Origin: Macrocystis pyrifera
Lineage: Eukaryota > Sar > Phaeophyceae > Laminariales > Laminariaceae
Length of the DNA: 64,000 bases
NCBI GenBank assembly: GCA_031763025.1
Contig: JASSKH010000022.1
Location: 1,026,628 to 1,090,627, forward strand
Reading direction: 5' to 3'
Shown: piece after piece, positions 52,413-64,000 of the stretch
Position numbering within the stretch: position 1 is the stretch's first letter
Layout of the letters: each line of letters begins with the position of its first letter
Position numbers and translations under genes: made by a program
Notes under the pieces: model-generated
Seen by the model: the letters and a program-made list of their open reading frames with translations, nothing else
Database searches by the model: none
Told to the model about the DNA's origin: nothing

Positions 52413-54780
52413 GGCAATTGTGCGTGACTGCACTGCAGTTTGTGTTGAATGTGGACCAAACTACGCACGCGTTTCGAAACCAAAGAAAACTTTCCTGGGC
52501 GAGTACTCTTGTGTATGGGTTGTATATCAGAAGTACTAGCATGACGGAAGAGGAAATGAGGTATGGTGGATGGCACTTAGATGTGCAGAAGAGAGAAAAC
52601 ATACGGGGTGCGTTAGATGATACAATAGTATGTTTGTTGTTCTCTCAAGCTTTTGTCGAATCCGTCAGCTGTGTGGGTTGAAACGGTCGAATGGCCGATG
52701 CTGCATTTTGCAAGCGGCGTGGTGTTTGATCCATTGACGAAATATTTCCAAAACATCAGCTGTGAGTTCGACCGGACGAGTGTTCGATGCTCAGGTTTGG
52801 GAGCTGCGCGATACATCGTCTTCCCAAGAGCGGCAAGTAACTTCTCGCTCACGAATCGAAAACATAGAACACATAAATTTCATAGTAAATAGTTGAGTGT
52901 GGCCCGGGACCTGTGGTCCGCTTCTTGCATGCTGTGCTGTGCTACGACTGTGCGCTGGTTCGTGGCGGGCTGCCTGTGGTGGTCGTGTGCCGAACCCAGT
53001 GCGAAAACGCCTTTTATTGACACTAGAAGTTACTAAATATCACTTCTATAAAATACTTGGTAAGCATATAAATAGCTAGTTTTTTTGCAAATATGCAAAA
53101 TCTAAGCAAGCCCTTTTTTTAGTTGCTTGCCAAAACTATCGAAAAACTAAAGGGGGGATTTTTAGGAGTCTCTACCGGCGTGTTTGGCAATCCCGTCGAG
53201 TAAATCACGGGTTTTCGGCAAAAAAAATCCAATTCTTGAAGCCCTACAATTTTTCCCATGAAGTACAACGATAAAAATACTACCAGTAGTAGAGTGTTAG
53301 CGCTTTGTGAAAATTTGACTATAACGATCACTTGTATTCCCCGGTTACCGACGGATAGCAAATAACTATTTCCAAATTTACTCAAATTTACTCAAATATG
53401 ACCGCGTTATGTATATTTGAAAGGCAAATATACATAGAGCCAGAAAAATATACATAGAGCCGAAAACGACAACGACCACGTTAGACGGTTGGTCTACATC
53501 TCGCCGAGCCTCCGTGGTTGGCCAAGCACACCCGAAACAATACTGTGTAGGTGCGACCAAACACAAATGGAACTGGCTGGCACCTGAGGCATGTGACCAC
53601 ACGCCCTTGCGTCGTTGCCTAGCGACATCGTTTGACCTCCACGTGTCGAGACGGCCCCCGCGCGATAGGCGCGCGGTCTGAGCCATATGTCACGGTGGGG
53701 GACAGGGCTGGTGATGTGGAAACGGCGGATTCCCTGCGCTTTTGCGCCTTTATTGCTCGTTGACCTTGCTGTTTACAAGACCCGTAGCAACAGCAGCAGC
53801 AGCAGCTAGCTATCGCTGTGTGCAGAGATGTGGCTGCGGAAAACTCTTCTTCGGCCAGCTCCGACGAGACAGGCGACGCACGTCTAGCCGTGGTCGCCGG
53901 GTGCAGCTCCTCTGAGGATCAAGTACGCTTGTCTTTCTCTCTGGTGGTTCTCCTGCTTCCCTCTCTGTCTCGTGTTTTCGTGCGTAGTGTGTCCGAAGCC
54001 GCGCTCTTCTATCGTGATCATATACCGGTACCTGGAACCTTGGTACCACGAAACCTACTTTATTAGGGTTAAAGTACGAGTACACACGTACATACAGCAG
54101 GTGCAGCATCTTGCTGTGTCGTTTCTGACTGCTTGTTTTTGTTTCTTGCTGCTACGTGTTGGGAGAGCGGCAGGGCACGGAGAAGATATGAAACGCAGGC
54201 CGCCAGAAGGTTTATTTACTGTATGCACTCTGTCTGCTGCTATGCTGTGCTGATGTCGGGTTCGGCGCGGTGCCTTTTTTTGGAGGGCTCGCCGGAGCGC
54301 TGTGTCTCAAGCCGCACACTCAGGAACACCACGACAACAGCAGCAACGTTTGATTCGGGTACACAGCGCACAGCGCGCATCCATCGTATACGAGATTGAT
54401 ACAGCATACCACGCACTTGCAAATTATTGCACATCGACACCCATCCGTTCTCGTTTTCCGAGAAGATCTTAAATTCATCCCAATATTTAAAAATTGATAA
54501 AGCGCATGCCGGAGAGACATCATTTTTGGATAAGTTTACCGACGAAAACACCCTATTAAATTTTCGTTCTGCGCTAACACTCTAGTACCAGTGCAATTAC
54601 AAACGCCAAATAAAAAACTTGGTATTTTTTAGTGCACGGACAGCAGTTTTCCAGCGAAGAGCCAATGCGAGAACACATTCATTAAATATGACGGACCGCG
54701 TCAGACCTTACAGTAAGACAAAACTCCAGCCGCCCCGAATATTCAGATGACTGATTTCATTTGCTGAGACCTCTATGGGT
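52413..54780. other. Intergenic, one inverted copy of motif N
   Basis: TTCCAAAACATCAGCTGTGA, GTTCGAC near 52750 is the inverted motif N. A CAG repeat lies at 53791-53806 and tandem AATATACATAGAGCC at 53430-53462. No gene was recognised. Confidence 0.4.
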
Positions 54781-54872
54781 GTTGTTCATTTTAAACCCTT
54801 CTCTCTGACGACCCGTCGACTATTCGACATCCAGCTATCAACCAGTGTCCGTGCTGATGCTTCGATGCTAAA
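54781..54872 (-). mobile_element. CTAGG/GAAGAA retroposon core, inverted, diverged
   Basis: GTTCATTTTAAACCCTTCTC, CGTCGACTATTCGACATCC and CAGTGTCCGTGCTGATGC are the reverse complement of the core, with an insertion around the GTCGAC site. Confidence 0.65.
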
Positions 54873-55476
54873 AAAAGACCATACGAAATAATACGAGTCG
54901 GGCGTGATTATCTTAAATATTACTTGTACATCGATGAGGTCACCAAACGGTGGTTTTCATCATTAGCTTGTCACCTAACGCGACAGCAGTACAAATAATA
55001 TCACCTAGGGGCTGAGAGTTATAAGGCAGACCAAGTGATCGACAGTCACACTGGTGAAATTCAGCTCACACACCGGTGAATTCCAATTGAGAGTGTTTTC
55101 AGGCCGCTTCTTTGTTTTCTTTCCTTTCCTTTCTTTTTACGAGTATCCATTCATCAAAACGGCGATGTTTACATTCATTTATGTATCACAACAATACTTA
55201 ACGTAAACTTCATTTTGATATTAATTCAAGTATGTGTTTGTTATGATCTGGTGTTGACCTGGTTCCGTGGTAGATAATGGGGAAAATCAGCACGAATATA
55301 GAATTGGGCCCGTAACCATGCGCACTTAACCAGGTGTGAGTAATACCACCTACGGCTCACCGTACGTACGAATGGTGTTCTTCTGTTCATCCACATGGAA
55401 ATATTGGGTCGACCGAACGTGATTATCGATACCCGCCGATGCTCCCACCCGCTGGTATTATTCACAGCTCATATCG
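54873..55476. other. Upstream region of the candidate secreted-protein gene
   Basis: No repeat was recognised. A pyrimidine-rich TTCTTTGTTTTCTTTCC tract lies at about 55109. No TATA box or initiator can be assigned with confidence. Confidence 0.3.
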
Positions 55477-56013
55477 ATGAAGGTTCAAGACAGGATCTGG
55501 TTGCTCGCCTTCGGACTACTCGCCATGCTATTCACGATCACGGGGCAAGGTGAGTCCTCATAGCCGGCGACTACAGTGTCTGTGCACTTCCAACACGTTT
55601 CAGTAGCGGTCGTCTCATATACAACCGGAATAGACGCGTCAAACTTGTGTAACTTGAGTATTACCGCTCATGACACTATATTTCCCCGGAAATAGAACGC
55701 TGCGGAGCGCTTTCTTACCGTGAGATTGTCGGTGAGGTGCATGTTGCGCTTTATCTGTTGGCGACTACGTAGAACTGACGCTGTTTTTTAAACACCGCCG
55801 AGCAAAGATGCTACAACAGGTATGCCAGAAAATCCGTATTTCCAAACCTATAACGGCTGTATACGCACATTGTTGCCAGCTAATACTTGTATATGTACTC
55901 TTGGTTATTTAGCATGTTGTGTGCGACTGGCGGACCCGGCGTGTGGTTGTACAGAGATTGAGACCCCACGTAGAATGGCTGACGCGATCCTAAGTAGTGA
56001 AGCACGATTCTAG
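55477..56013 (+). CDS. Candidate small secreted cysteine-rich protein, two exons
   Basis: Exon 1 (55477-55549) encodes a start followed by a basic/polar N-terminus and the hydrophobic run WLLAFGLLAMLFTI, a textbook signal peptide. It ends at CAAG|GTGAGT, a near-perfect splice donor. Exon 2 (55820-56013) follows CAACAG and completes the split codon in phase 1. It reads PENPYFQTYNGCIRTLLP, ANTCICTLGYLACCV, DPACGCTEI and ends EARF-stop. The total is 88 residues with seven cysteines after the signal. The intron is 270 nt. A nearer acceptor (55603) would give an alternative shorter tail. No family is recognised. Strength comes from the signal peptide, donor and phase agreement; the acceptor has only a modest pyrimidine tract. 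Confidence 0.45.
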
Positions 56014-56939
56014 GAAAGACGGAGAAGCTCACCTCGAACGGATCATATATGTGTTGGAAAACATATGTACATCATGTGATACCTGTACTGTGTATATTTA
56101 TACATTCAGCAGAATGGATGTCATCGTCGTCGTGGTTGTTGTATATATCTCGATGGCATCTTGCTTGGAATCGTGTGGCTTCGCGGGTGCACCGTCATGG
56201 GGCATTTCGGGCCGGGGAGGTGGGGTGAGGTGGGGAAGGGTGCACACAACTGAACACCCCGCCTCGTGCAATGCTAGCGTGCGCTCGTCAGCGACGCGGG
56301 CGCAGGAGGTCGAAGAATGAGTGCAGGGTGATTCCGTGCTCAATGAAAACAGAGGGGCTTGGGTATCCTTAAATCACGATAGAGAGCTCGGCTTCGCGTT
56401 GTCAGCGCGGGTTAACGCATTGACACCGTAGAATGCCACGGGGGTTTTCGCGGAATGTGAGGGAAAGGGCAGGGAGGGGAAACTCTGGTTTCGCTTCTCG
56501 TCGTGTCGTGGTCGTCGATTGAGGATAGGTGATTAAGCTCGGCTACCGAGGCGGTTGTGTAGTTGACCACACCTGCTGCCTGTCTATTGAAGTGGCGTTT
56601 TGGTATGAGCATACTCAATTGGTTATGTTACGAACAACTGCGAGGTATAAATTTTGTCGGAGCCAGAAATGAAAAACCCCTTCGCGAAATCGCCGAATGC
56701 CGTATCTACGCACAACCGTGATGATCACTGCGATGATTTCCGAACAAAAGTTGCAGTGGAAATATATATAATGACGATTTATTTCGCAGCAACAGTTGAT
56801 TGTTGATCGCATACTGCGGACGGAGCCAACGGTGAACCATTCACACAGCACCAGGCAGGAAGACAGCCGCCGCCGACGCCGCGCGCACCCAGTTAACATG
56901 CTGGGAACGGCTCGCAGGGACACCTGCTGTGCTTTTCTA
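56014..56939. other. Intergenic, nothing recognised
   Basis: Frames up to 121 codons on either strand show no domains. Confidence 0.35.
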
Positions 56940-57620
56940 GCCTCTTGTGGCAATGCCATGGCAACCCATGGCAATATCATTGCAAATCCATGGGCCGTCC
57001 ATGGTCACCGTGGGCTGCCATGGCATTGCCACAGGCTGTCATGGCAAACCCATAGTAACCCATGGACACCGCTTGGAATTGCCGTGACATTTCCATGGGG
57101 TATACAAAGTGTCATTGGCGGTATCGGTGTCACCATTAGTTACCACGGCAATGCCATGGCAGCGCGCGATATTGTCACTAGCAATCATGGCGATAGTACT
57201 GCCAACCACGGTCATGGCGTTGCTATGGTGTCCCTATGGGTGGCCATGATATCGCCAAGCACTGCAATGGTATTGAGGGTCTATACAGTTTCGGCTTCGC
57301 ATTGATATGGCGTTCACCATGGGCAACCCATGGCGTCGCCAACGGGTATCGTCGCCAATGAATTTCCATAGGCGGCCATGATGGCATCAAGAGTTACCAC
57401 GGAATTTCAAGACCATTGCAATGCCAGGGCAACCAATGGCAGCGCAATGGCATCGCCAGGGCATCGCCATCGCGCCACCATGGCATGGCCGTGGGCGGCA
57501 ATGGTTTCGGCATGGGTCATCATGGCATTACGATATCAATGCCGCGGAAACCTACGGCAATGCGGTTACCCTTCATGGGACGCCATGCCGGACCCATGGC
57601 ATCTCATGGAGAAGCTTATG
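56940..57620. repeat. CCATGG-rich domain II
   Basis: GCCATGGC, CCATGG, CCACGG and CATGGCATTGCCA-like motifs recur roughly every 10-20 bases over nearly 700 bp. The overlapping frames on the plus strand (up to 169 codons) are by-products of the motif. It resembles domain I at 17.6 kb, and a weaker continuation occurs at 58055-58190. Confidence 0.75.
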
Positions 57621-58660
57621 CTGGACGCTTAAGGTTCATGAGACTCCGTAGCATCGGCGTGTTGCTTCGTGACAACAGTACCATAAAGCCCCGTCATCCC
57701 GTGAACTGGTGCTACTATGGGAGGACCACTTTCGTGTCCTGTCGTTTCAATCAGTGAGAGCCGCTAAGCCTAGAAACCACCTTGTTTTTTGGCGTTCTTG
57801 ATTCTCCAAGCTTTTTGTTTTCGCGATGTCCGAAGACAGGGAATGGTCTGTTGCTCAGCGACACCAATCACGTTTCCATTCGATTTTGAGTGAGTCACAG
57901 CGCCACTCGTCCGTGTGATTTGAACGTGGTAGGTACCGAAAATGATGGTATCCGACCATAGTACTAGTCCTCGGTAGCCCATAGTAATGCCCGGCCGTAA
58001 TTAAACAGTGCAGATTGCCATTGAAAAGGCACCTTGTGTTCAATCATGCGGATTCCATGGTGTATCCCGTGGCAAGGTGGCATCGCCGTGTCATTGACAT
58101 GGCGTGTGGCCATGCTGCTTTGTGATGGCGTTGCCATTGCAATGTCATGGGTCGTCATGATGTGCCATGACCCATGGCATGACATGAATAAGCACAATTC
58201 CTGTAGATTGTGGACTTCAGCGAGCCGAGTAAGGATCAGTTCCACCTCTAGTGTCAATGCACAGCAGCGCGAGTACGAAGTTGCTGTATGCGTGCCGCGA
58301 ACATCTCCTAGCCGTTTAGTTTCGATAGTTCACGATACCCAGCAGCTTCGGTTGCTTCGTGCAGTATTTCCTGTAATAGTATTTGCGCCCATCAGCTAGT
58401 CCCTCCGCTGTACTACAAGGGTTCATAGTGATGATTATTTCTGGTTGCGGGTGAACGGGTTTGCAACCGGGCTGGCCAGCCAACGGTCGTCCAATTTGGT
58501 TTCCGTTAACGCGGAAAAAGTGGATCGTGTCCGGGCAGATTAGCCGCCGGTTATCCAAGTTGAGCACCGAATACTCCCAGCTGCCTACAGGGTTTCCAAG
58601 AATCTTCCGATGGCCCTATTTGTTCTTAAACACGGTTCATATGCCCGTATCTATTATATG
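57621..58660. other. Intergenic with CCATGG-rich remnant
   Basis: 58055-58190 again shows CATGG/CCATG motifs (CATTGACATGGCG, CATGACCCATGGCATGACAT). Otherwise nothing is recognised. Confidence 0.4.
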
Positions 58661-58745
58661 TGTGTGCTGCTCACATTGAACCGGTATTTCACCCGTCGAC
58701 ATCAGGTATACCCAGTCGACATGTCGAGTCTTGATGCTGAAGAAT
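58661..58745 (-). mobile_element. CTAGG/GAAGAA retroposon core, inverted, strongly diverged
   Basis: GCTCACATTGAACCGGTATT, CACCCGTCGACATCAGG and GATGCTGAAGAATT retain the order of the core in reverse complement. Confidence 0.45.
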
Positions 58746-60398
58746 TAAAAGTGCTGAAGATACATGCGTACCCATAACAGGGGTGCTTCTTGTTTCGCTC
58801 TCTCTTCTCCCTCTTTTCCTTTTCTTCATGGACACTTGTAGGTCACATGTACGCACCCCATTAACACCTTTGCTTTTGATTGTGTTTTGACTATCAGGTG
58901 GTATCCACAGTTGCTTGGTGCCACGCTTATATCTCTCCTCACAAAGATTGAGTATCGACTGAAATCATCCAAGCTCTCAGGGTGGGCGCTATACGCACGG
59001 CGTTTGCCTGTAGTGGTCGGTTGAGGAAATGCTGTGACCTGACAATTAAATATAAAGTTGTCAGTAGTACTGCGCTGGCACTGTTGTAATGTTGCACTAC
59101 ACTTTAAATCCGCCATGGAAGGTTCTTACCTTCTCACGCATACTTGTCCCGCTTCGGCCCCGGTAATGTGCTTACATCCGCCAGATACACAAGGATTCCC
59201 GCTCGCGACTGACGCTGCTGGAAGAGATATGACGGGGGCAACAACTAGGAGGATGGAGGAAGAAAGCCTGAACATCAACCATGCCACCCTCAAGAAGATT
59301 AGTGTGGTGATCGTCCTCCAAAACGAAGGGATCATTTACTGCCCCATCCCTAAGGTAAACCAGTAGGGGTGCCATTCAAAGTTGAACAGACGCCTGCACG
59401 TTAGAGAACGTGCGGTGCTGGGCTGTATACTTTTGGTGGTGGCCTTCAGTGTGCGACGCAATCCTTGCGCTTTTCTTTGGTCGGCATGGCCAGAGCATGT
59501 CCTGGTGTGATGGATCGGGCGGAAGTCGGTTCATATATGGGCTCATATGGTGACAAAAAACCTCAAACTATATAATGGGTATCGTCGTCGCACACAGAAG
59601 AAAAGGGAAGAACATAGAAGGGTCAATTTGGAGCATCATCATACAGGCACCTCCCGGTAGATGTGAATCGTACCCGGGAGAAAGATACCAGTTGTCTTTA
59701 CGCACGCCGGACGGTTACACCAAACCATCAAGCAATCCCGTACTTCCAATACGACTTAATGTGTGAGAGGTGCGAAACTTGTGGCGGTTGCGAAAGTCGT
59801 CGTTTATTTTTTGCGGTACCTGACTAACAACCGTGGGTATCGCTGTCACAATAAAGAGTGTTGATGTTAGGGATTTGTCTACAGCAGTAGCTTCAGCCTA
59901 CCGAGTCGCTGATCGACCGAACAACCGTCTAAAGCGGGTAGGCACAAAACGCAGCAAATGCGGTCAATGCCTAGGACCATGGAAACACGGTTGAACAATA
60001 TACACCGGAGAGGATAAGCACGATAGGCAGCATTTCGCGATATATCTACGTACTACCTGGCAGTCAACAATATGCGGCGTTATATACCACCACAGTTTTT
60101 GCTTGTTCGGTGTTCCGTAAAAAACACATGAAGGCCAGCCAAAAAAAGAGTGTTGGCCGGTGGGCCGGACGTTGGCAGTCTCACGGACCACAATAGCTAC
60201 CTCACCCCTTGGTCGACCTCCACGTGCAAGAAGCGAGGAACGTCAATGCGAGTCACTCACTATTAATAGAGCGATTAAGACGGTGCATTTATGTAGCTGT
60301 ATACAACTGTAGTACGCGACGGATGTTAAGAACCTCGTAGTTGATAATAATCCCCGGCTGAGCGTCGTGGATATGTAAGAATTTAAAGGTAAGAGTCT
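58746..60398. other. Region with possible but unproven exons
   Basis: A frame from 59118 (MEGSYLLTHTCPASAPVMC to IIYCPIPK) runs to AAG|GTAAAC at about 59355, a possible donor. Another frame (59575-59766) reads SIIIQAPPGRCESYPGERYQ. Neither shows a recognised domain strong enough for a gene call. Confidence 0.2.
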
Positions 60399-61018
60399 GT
60401 GTGCTTATTCGAAGAGGAAAAACAAACTAGGAATTGGAAGGTACAAGGGGTTGGACACGTAAGAATTGGCCTCACTGCAGTGCGCCCCAAAAAAAACAAA
60501 CTACCCAAACATCCTCCGAAGCAACATCAGCCCCCCAGTCAAGCTATCACCTCCAAAACCGTCCCGAACGATGACATTGTTTTCGAATAAAAATGCTTTT
60601 ATCGACCAAAACAAACTTTCGCCTCTGCGAGCATGAAAACACAGATATTGCAACACCATGTTTCATGTTTTCGATGCGGATAGATGAGTGCGGTCATGGG
60701 TCGTGGGCCGTGTCCTGCTCGGTGCGAAACTGCATACCCTACCTGCAGACCCCTGGAGCAGGGAATAGAACCTGCGTTACTTCGTTGTGTCGATTCGCGG
60801 TGGTGACGGTACGCGGCGATGAATCTATCCCAGGCACCGGGAAGCAAATCACTAAAGTGGAGGACAAGACTTATGACCCTCGCGATGAGGTTACTTCCAG
60901 AAAAACGGGTGGGGCGACAGCGAACTCTACAGGTCGTGGGCTAAGAATTTCTTTCGGAAGAGCCTTATGCAAGGAAGAGATGGGCTGCCCGCAAAGGAAT
61001 CGCTGCTGGCGAGAATAA
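60399..61018 (+). other. Two adjacent unrecognised ORFs (63 and 141 codons)
   Basis: 60399-60590 has a Lys/Pro/Gln-rich stretch (RPKKNKLPKHPPKQHQPPS). 60593-61018 has ten cysteines and starts two bases after the first stops. There is no known family, no signal peptide and no splice context. They could be one exon series or chance. Confidence 0.15.
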
Positions 61019-61910
61019 CTTGCACAGACAGACAACAGACAAGCTTTCAACATGCATAAAAGGGAAACAATTCGCAGGTGTCGTACCCTCGAGGGTGCAC
61101 GGGCGCACTGCAGGTCTTTGGGCACTCATCAAAGTCGAGGTTGGGAAGACACACGACTTCTGGTTCGAGAACCGGGACAGTCTGGACCGGTGGGAGAGCA
61201 ACGCGCGGACTGAATCCGATCTACGCGTCTTGCTCACCAAGTGAGTCGTAACATCCGTCGAGATCGCCGACAATCGTGCTGGGGTCAAGGAAGTCGATGA
61301 CAGCGGACAGGGCAGGTGACGAGCGAATCAACATGAAGGGGTTGACGGAGCCTTTAGGGTACATAGACTATGGAAGCGAGAACAACGTGGGAAGACCGCG
61401 GTGGAGGGTGTGTACTCGATAGCAGAGATCTACTCGATCTTATGTGTAGTCGTATGACCGTAGACCCTCGCGTCCCTACAGTGCCGGGACGGAGCATGTC
61501 GGATTTACACCGACCAGACAGACTTTGTTTGCGCCAAGCACGAAGAGCCGTGAAGTGTCCGGCGAGTCGGAAGAAGGGTGACCTGGATCCTACTAAGAAC
61601 CGCTTGTGAAGCGGATTTGCATATGGTGGATGACAACTCTAATGTGTTAGTTTAGTTTCTGGTGTAGCCACTTCTTCAGTCAGCAATGAGAGTACAATGC
61701 AACTGCCTCTTGGGTGCCTTACCATAAACACCACGTACTACGATCACTCCCCTTGTGCAGGGCAAAGGTTCTTTACCTCGCATATATGATCTAACATCAC
61801 CACCAGCTGTGACCGATCAACCAAAAAATAAAGTGGTACCCTTGTTGTCTAGCTCAAGTAGTAAGCGGCATGTGTTACAGTATCGTTGCCAACTGTCGCC
61901 AACCCAATGG
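61019..61910. other. Intergenic, nothing firmly recognised
   Basis: Frames up to 107 codons on either strand without domains. Confidence 0.3.
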
Positions 61911-61934
61911 AGGGGGGAGGGGGGGGGGGGGGGG
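61911..61934. repeat. Poly-G tract
   Basis: Two G runs of 6 and 16 bases separated by a single A, followed by ATTAGGG. A possible G-quadruplex former and a likely assembly or sequencing trouble spot. Confidence 0.9.
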
Positions 61935-61973
61935 ATTAGGGCAGTAAGGAGGAAAAAGGCGGGCTAGGAACTG

Positions 61974-62258
61974 ATGGAGGACTTGATGGGGTTGGCCGCG
62001 GGGGTGAGGGGGGGGGCTGATGGGGCAGGGGGCGGGAAGCAACAGCAAGGAGGGGGGGGGCTTGTCGAGGGCAGCGAAGACCGAGATGAAGACAGCGAGG
62101 ACGAGTATGAAGACAGCGATGAGGTGGACAAAGACAGTTATGACGTGGACGAGGACAGAGAGATGAAAGACGAGGACAGCTCGGAAAAAGGTACAGGAAT
62201 ACGCGTGTTGCTTCGTATAGTCTCAAAGGTACAGAAATACGCGTGTTGCTTCGTATAG
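61974..62258 (+). other. Unrecognised acidic ORF (94 codons)
   Basis: Gly-rich start, then a highly acidic segment (SEDRDEDSEDEYEDSDEVD, then DVDEDREMKDEDSSEKG). Acidic low-complexity exons are common in real nuclear proteins, but the DNA is a GAC/GAG-rich purine tract, so chance is equally plausible. The same CGCGTGTTGCTTCGTATAGT sequence occurs twice near its end (62201, 62240). Confidence 0.2.
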
Positions 62259-62627
62259 TCTCGTGTGCGTCAGCGCTTAGATTTTATATATTATGTAGGT
62301 GGCTAGAAAATGTAGTACATAACTTCAGTGGGGACTGGACAAGACGTTTCACGACTCACGACTTGGGATGTTATGGTTCTGCTGTCGGGAATATTATCGT
62401 TCTCAGAGTTTGACCCTTCAACAACCTGAAATACGACCCCGACTTTATCTTTGTTTTGCTTACCCCCACGCTCTCACCATATGAAATTCAGGTGCCTCTG
62501 GCGACGGGAAAGACCCGCGCACTCTGGTAGACGATGGAGAGGGCCTGTCACCGGAGGATGACGCAATCGGCATGGTTCCGGGATGATTTCTCTCCGATTT
62601 AAGCAGGGATCAAACAATACATCCAGT

Positions 62628-62661
62628 CCTTGTTTGCCTGTTATGTTCCCTTGGTTCTTAG
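62628..62661 (+). repeat. Right end of repeat X without SINE-like element P
   Basis: TTGTTTGCCTGTTATGTTCC, CTTGGTTCTTAG joins directly to TCTTACTCTGTTGACGAC. In the copies at 20.1 and 22.2 kb the same two flanks are separated by element P. Confidence 0.75.
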
Positions 62662-63092
62662 TCTTACTCTGTTGACGACGACTAGTGGTGTTTTTCTTCT
62701 TTTTCGTTTTTTTTCCAGTTCGTTCTTCTCAAGTGTCTGCCAGATCCCCTGCGGGGCGGGCACGATGGTGGTTTCTTATATATATATATATATATATATT
62801 TTTTTCTCGTTTCTTTTTCTCTTTCGAATTGTCTCCTTTGTTCTTGTTTTGTTTTCCCTTTGTTTCGGTTCGTTTCTCTACGTCATGGAATGTGTATGTC
62901 ATGCCTGTCGTACGCAGTATGATGACATGGTATTGCATTGCATACGTAGCAACATGGTATCTCTGTGGGGTAGGTTTGTGACCACATAACTTGTACCTCT
63001 CTAGGATTGAAGAATCGGCACGGGCACTGGTTGTGCTGGATGTCGACGAGTAGAAAGAACGGATTAATGTGAAGAAAACATCAACAACAAAC
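62662..63092 (+). mobile_element. Retroposon family II, long copy d
   Basis: Collinear with 20424-20850 and includes a TA repeat (62777-62799) where the others have TATACATATACC. It ends with the CTAGG/GAAGAA core and an ATCAACAACAAAC tail. Confidence 0.7.
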
Positions 63093-63721
63093 AAGCTAAG
63101 TTCTTGAGAACTTTCCCTGGGACAGAAAATCCCGCGCTCGGGCGACAGCAAGCCACTGATTTGAAATGTCAAGTGTCCGCATGACTATGATACAACCGAT
63201 AGTGAATATGTGTTGCGTTTAATCGACCCGCTTATGTAGAGCTGAGTTTTTTGTTGGATTCGTGTGATAAGAGCACTCAATAGTTGCGCCGTGTGCACGA
63301 CACATATGAGGGGCGAAGGGAAGTCACACATTATTTTCTGCTATTTTGCATTTGTCGTGGCCGACACTTACGTTGCACATCAATGTCTGATGGGTAGAGA
63401 AGTAGGGCGTCAGCCAGAAACGCGATCCCGGGAGTGTTTGGCGCCATTTGCTGCTACAAGTAAAATCCGTCATATGAAGTCCCTTACATCGGCACCACTC
63501 ATTGACCAAAACACCTCTGTACCGGGATAAGACAACGTATATCAAGGTGCAGCGGCTTCTTACTTATTGTGTCGGTTTGTGCAGCAATACTTCTCCGAGT
63601 TTGTCGTTTTATGGCGTGCAAAACACTGATCGAAAGGCCATCAAAGCCAACCCTGTCAACCAGCACTATAAACAAGACAGCAACATATACAGGTTCGGAG
63701 AAGCAGCAACATACATCCACG
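63093..63721. other. Intergenic, nothing recognised
   Basis: Only short frames with no domain similarity. Confidence 0.35.
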
Positions 63722-64000
63722 GCGTCCCCGGTGGCTTGGTAGGTGGTCCGCGAGCCTATCAAGATCAATTTCGTGAGTTCGAGTCTCACCGAGTGCATGC
63801 TCATAGGGACTTTTTCTTGCATAAAATTGATCAGCGGAAAGCGCGAGAGCGTGAGTTAGCTGTACATTCGATGAAAATCGACGAGCAGTGGGAATGCTGA
63901 ACCCTATGCGCGATAAAAAATAAAGGCACGTACCGGGGGGGAGAAGGGACGACACCTGTGACCACGGCTTGTCCAGAAGATCGTCGAGGGTTAAACCTCT
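63722..64000 (+). mobile_element. SINE-like family S, copy 7, cut by window end
   Basis: Head (TGGCTTGGTAGG, GAGTTCGAGTCTC) and body as in copy 1, running off the window at GTCGAGGGTTAAACCTCT, before the tail. Confidence 0.85.

Noticed and set aside
56796-57305. 169-codon ORF through the CCATGG-rich domain
   Set aside because: Its composition follows directly from the CATGG/CCATG motifs, and overlapping frames are open too.
59575-59766. Weak resemblance to a ubiquitin-conjugating (E2/UEV) core
   Set aside because: Only a handful of positions (a Trp, a Pro-Pro, Y-x-L-x-L spacing) agree, and neither the preceding helix nor any continuation is found. A profile search would decide.
60740-60775. 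GCAGGTTCTATTCCCTGC T-arm-like hairpin on the minus strand
   Set aside because: There is no matching A-box, D-arm or anticodon arm within tRNA distance.

Overview
This 64 kb window is eukaryotic, repeat-dominated DNA. I see no prokaryotic operons, no rRNA genes and no confidently complete tRNA gene. Almost everything recognisable is transposable-element sequence: a chromodomain Ty3/gypsy LTR retrotransposon, a short Ty1/copia element, a decayed DIRS-like tyrosine-recombinase retrotransposon, two tRNA-derived SINE-like families, a 105-bp TA-inserting MITE, a PIF/Harbinger-like inverted-repeat element, and several further dispersed and tandem repeats. Mixed GC, abundant CAG/CTG and TACAGCAGTAC motifs and short degenerate CCCTAA-type tracts would fit a macroalga (a brown alga or other stramenopile), but this is a weak inference from composition and element content.

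Layout. 1-4189: 3' part of a chromovirus, with pol open from base 3, a frameshifted chromodomain, a polypurine tract and a 3' LTR. It sits in or beside a large repeat (4190-8005) whose second copy is at 35915-40015. 7442-11321: a roughly 26-unit, 88-bp minisatellite lies between oppositely oriented copies of a ~560-bp LTR-like repeat; other copies are at 30279 and 39459. 11.8-31.5 kb: a patchwork of SINE copies (11876, 19541, 21238, 21582, 23923, 26371), two 105-bp MITEs, Harbinger-like repeats (13.2-17.0 kb), CCATGG/CCGTGG-rich sequence with telomere-like repeats (17.6-17.9 kb), a ~1.3-1.4 kb duplication (19541-20850 and 21582-22998) and many short tandem repeats. 32.98-34.61 kb: a small copia element with both LTRs and a 5-bp target duplication. 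42.45-47.76 kb (minus strand): DIRS-like gag, RT, RNase H and tyrosine recombinase, all frameshifted. 47.8-49.95 kb: tandem and degenerate repeats. 50-64 kb: sparser sequence with one credible non-transposon gene model, a two-exon small secreted cysteine-rich protein (55477-56013), a second CCATGG-rich domain (56.9-58.2 kb), and a final SINE copy cut by the window edge.

The window is informative because several insertions can be read against related copies without them: the MITE (22176 present, 20.1 kb absent), the second SINE-like element (20138 and 22283 present, 62661 absent), and the short CTAGG/GAAGAA retroposon core (4.92 kb present, 37.1 kb absent). Apart from the gypsy pol, no long intact coding region is visible. 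Most short ORFs here are best read as chance frames through repeats.
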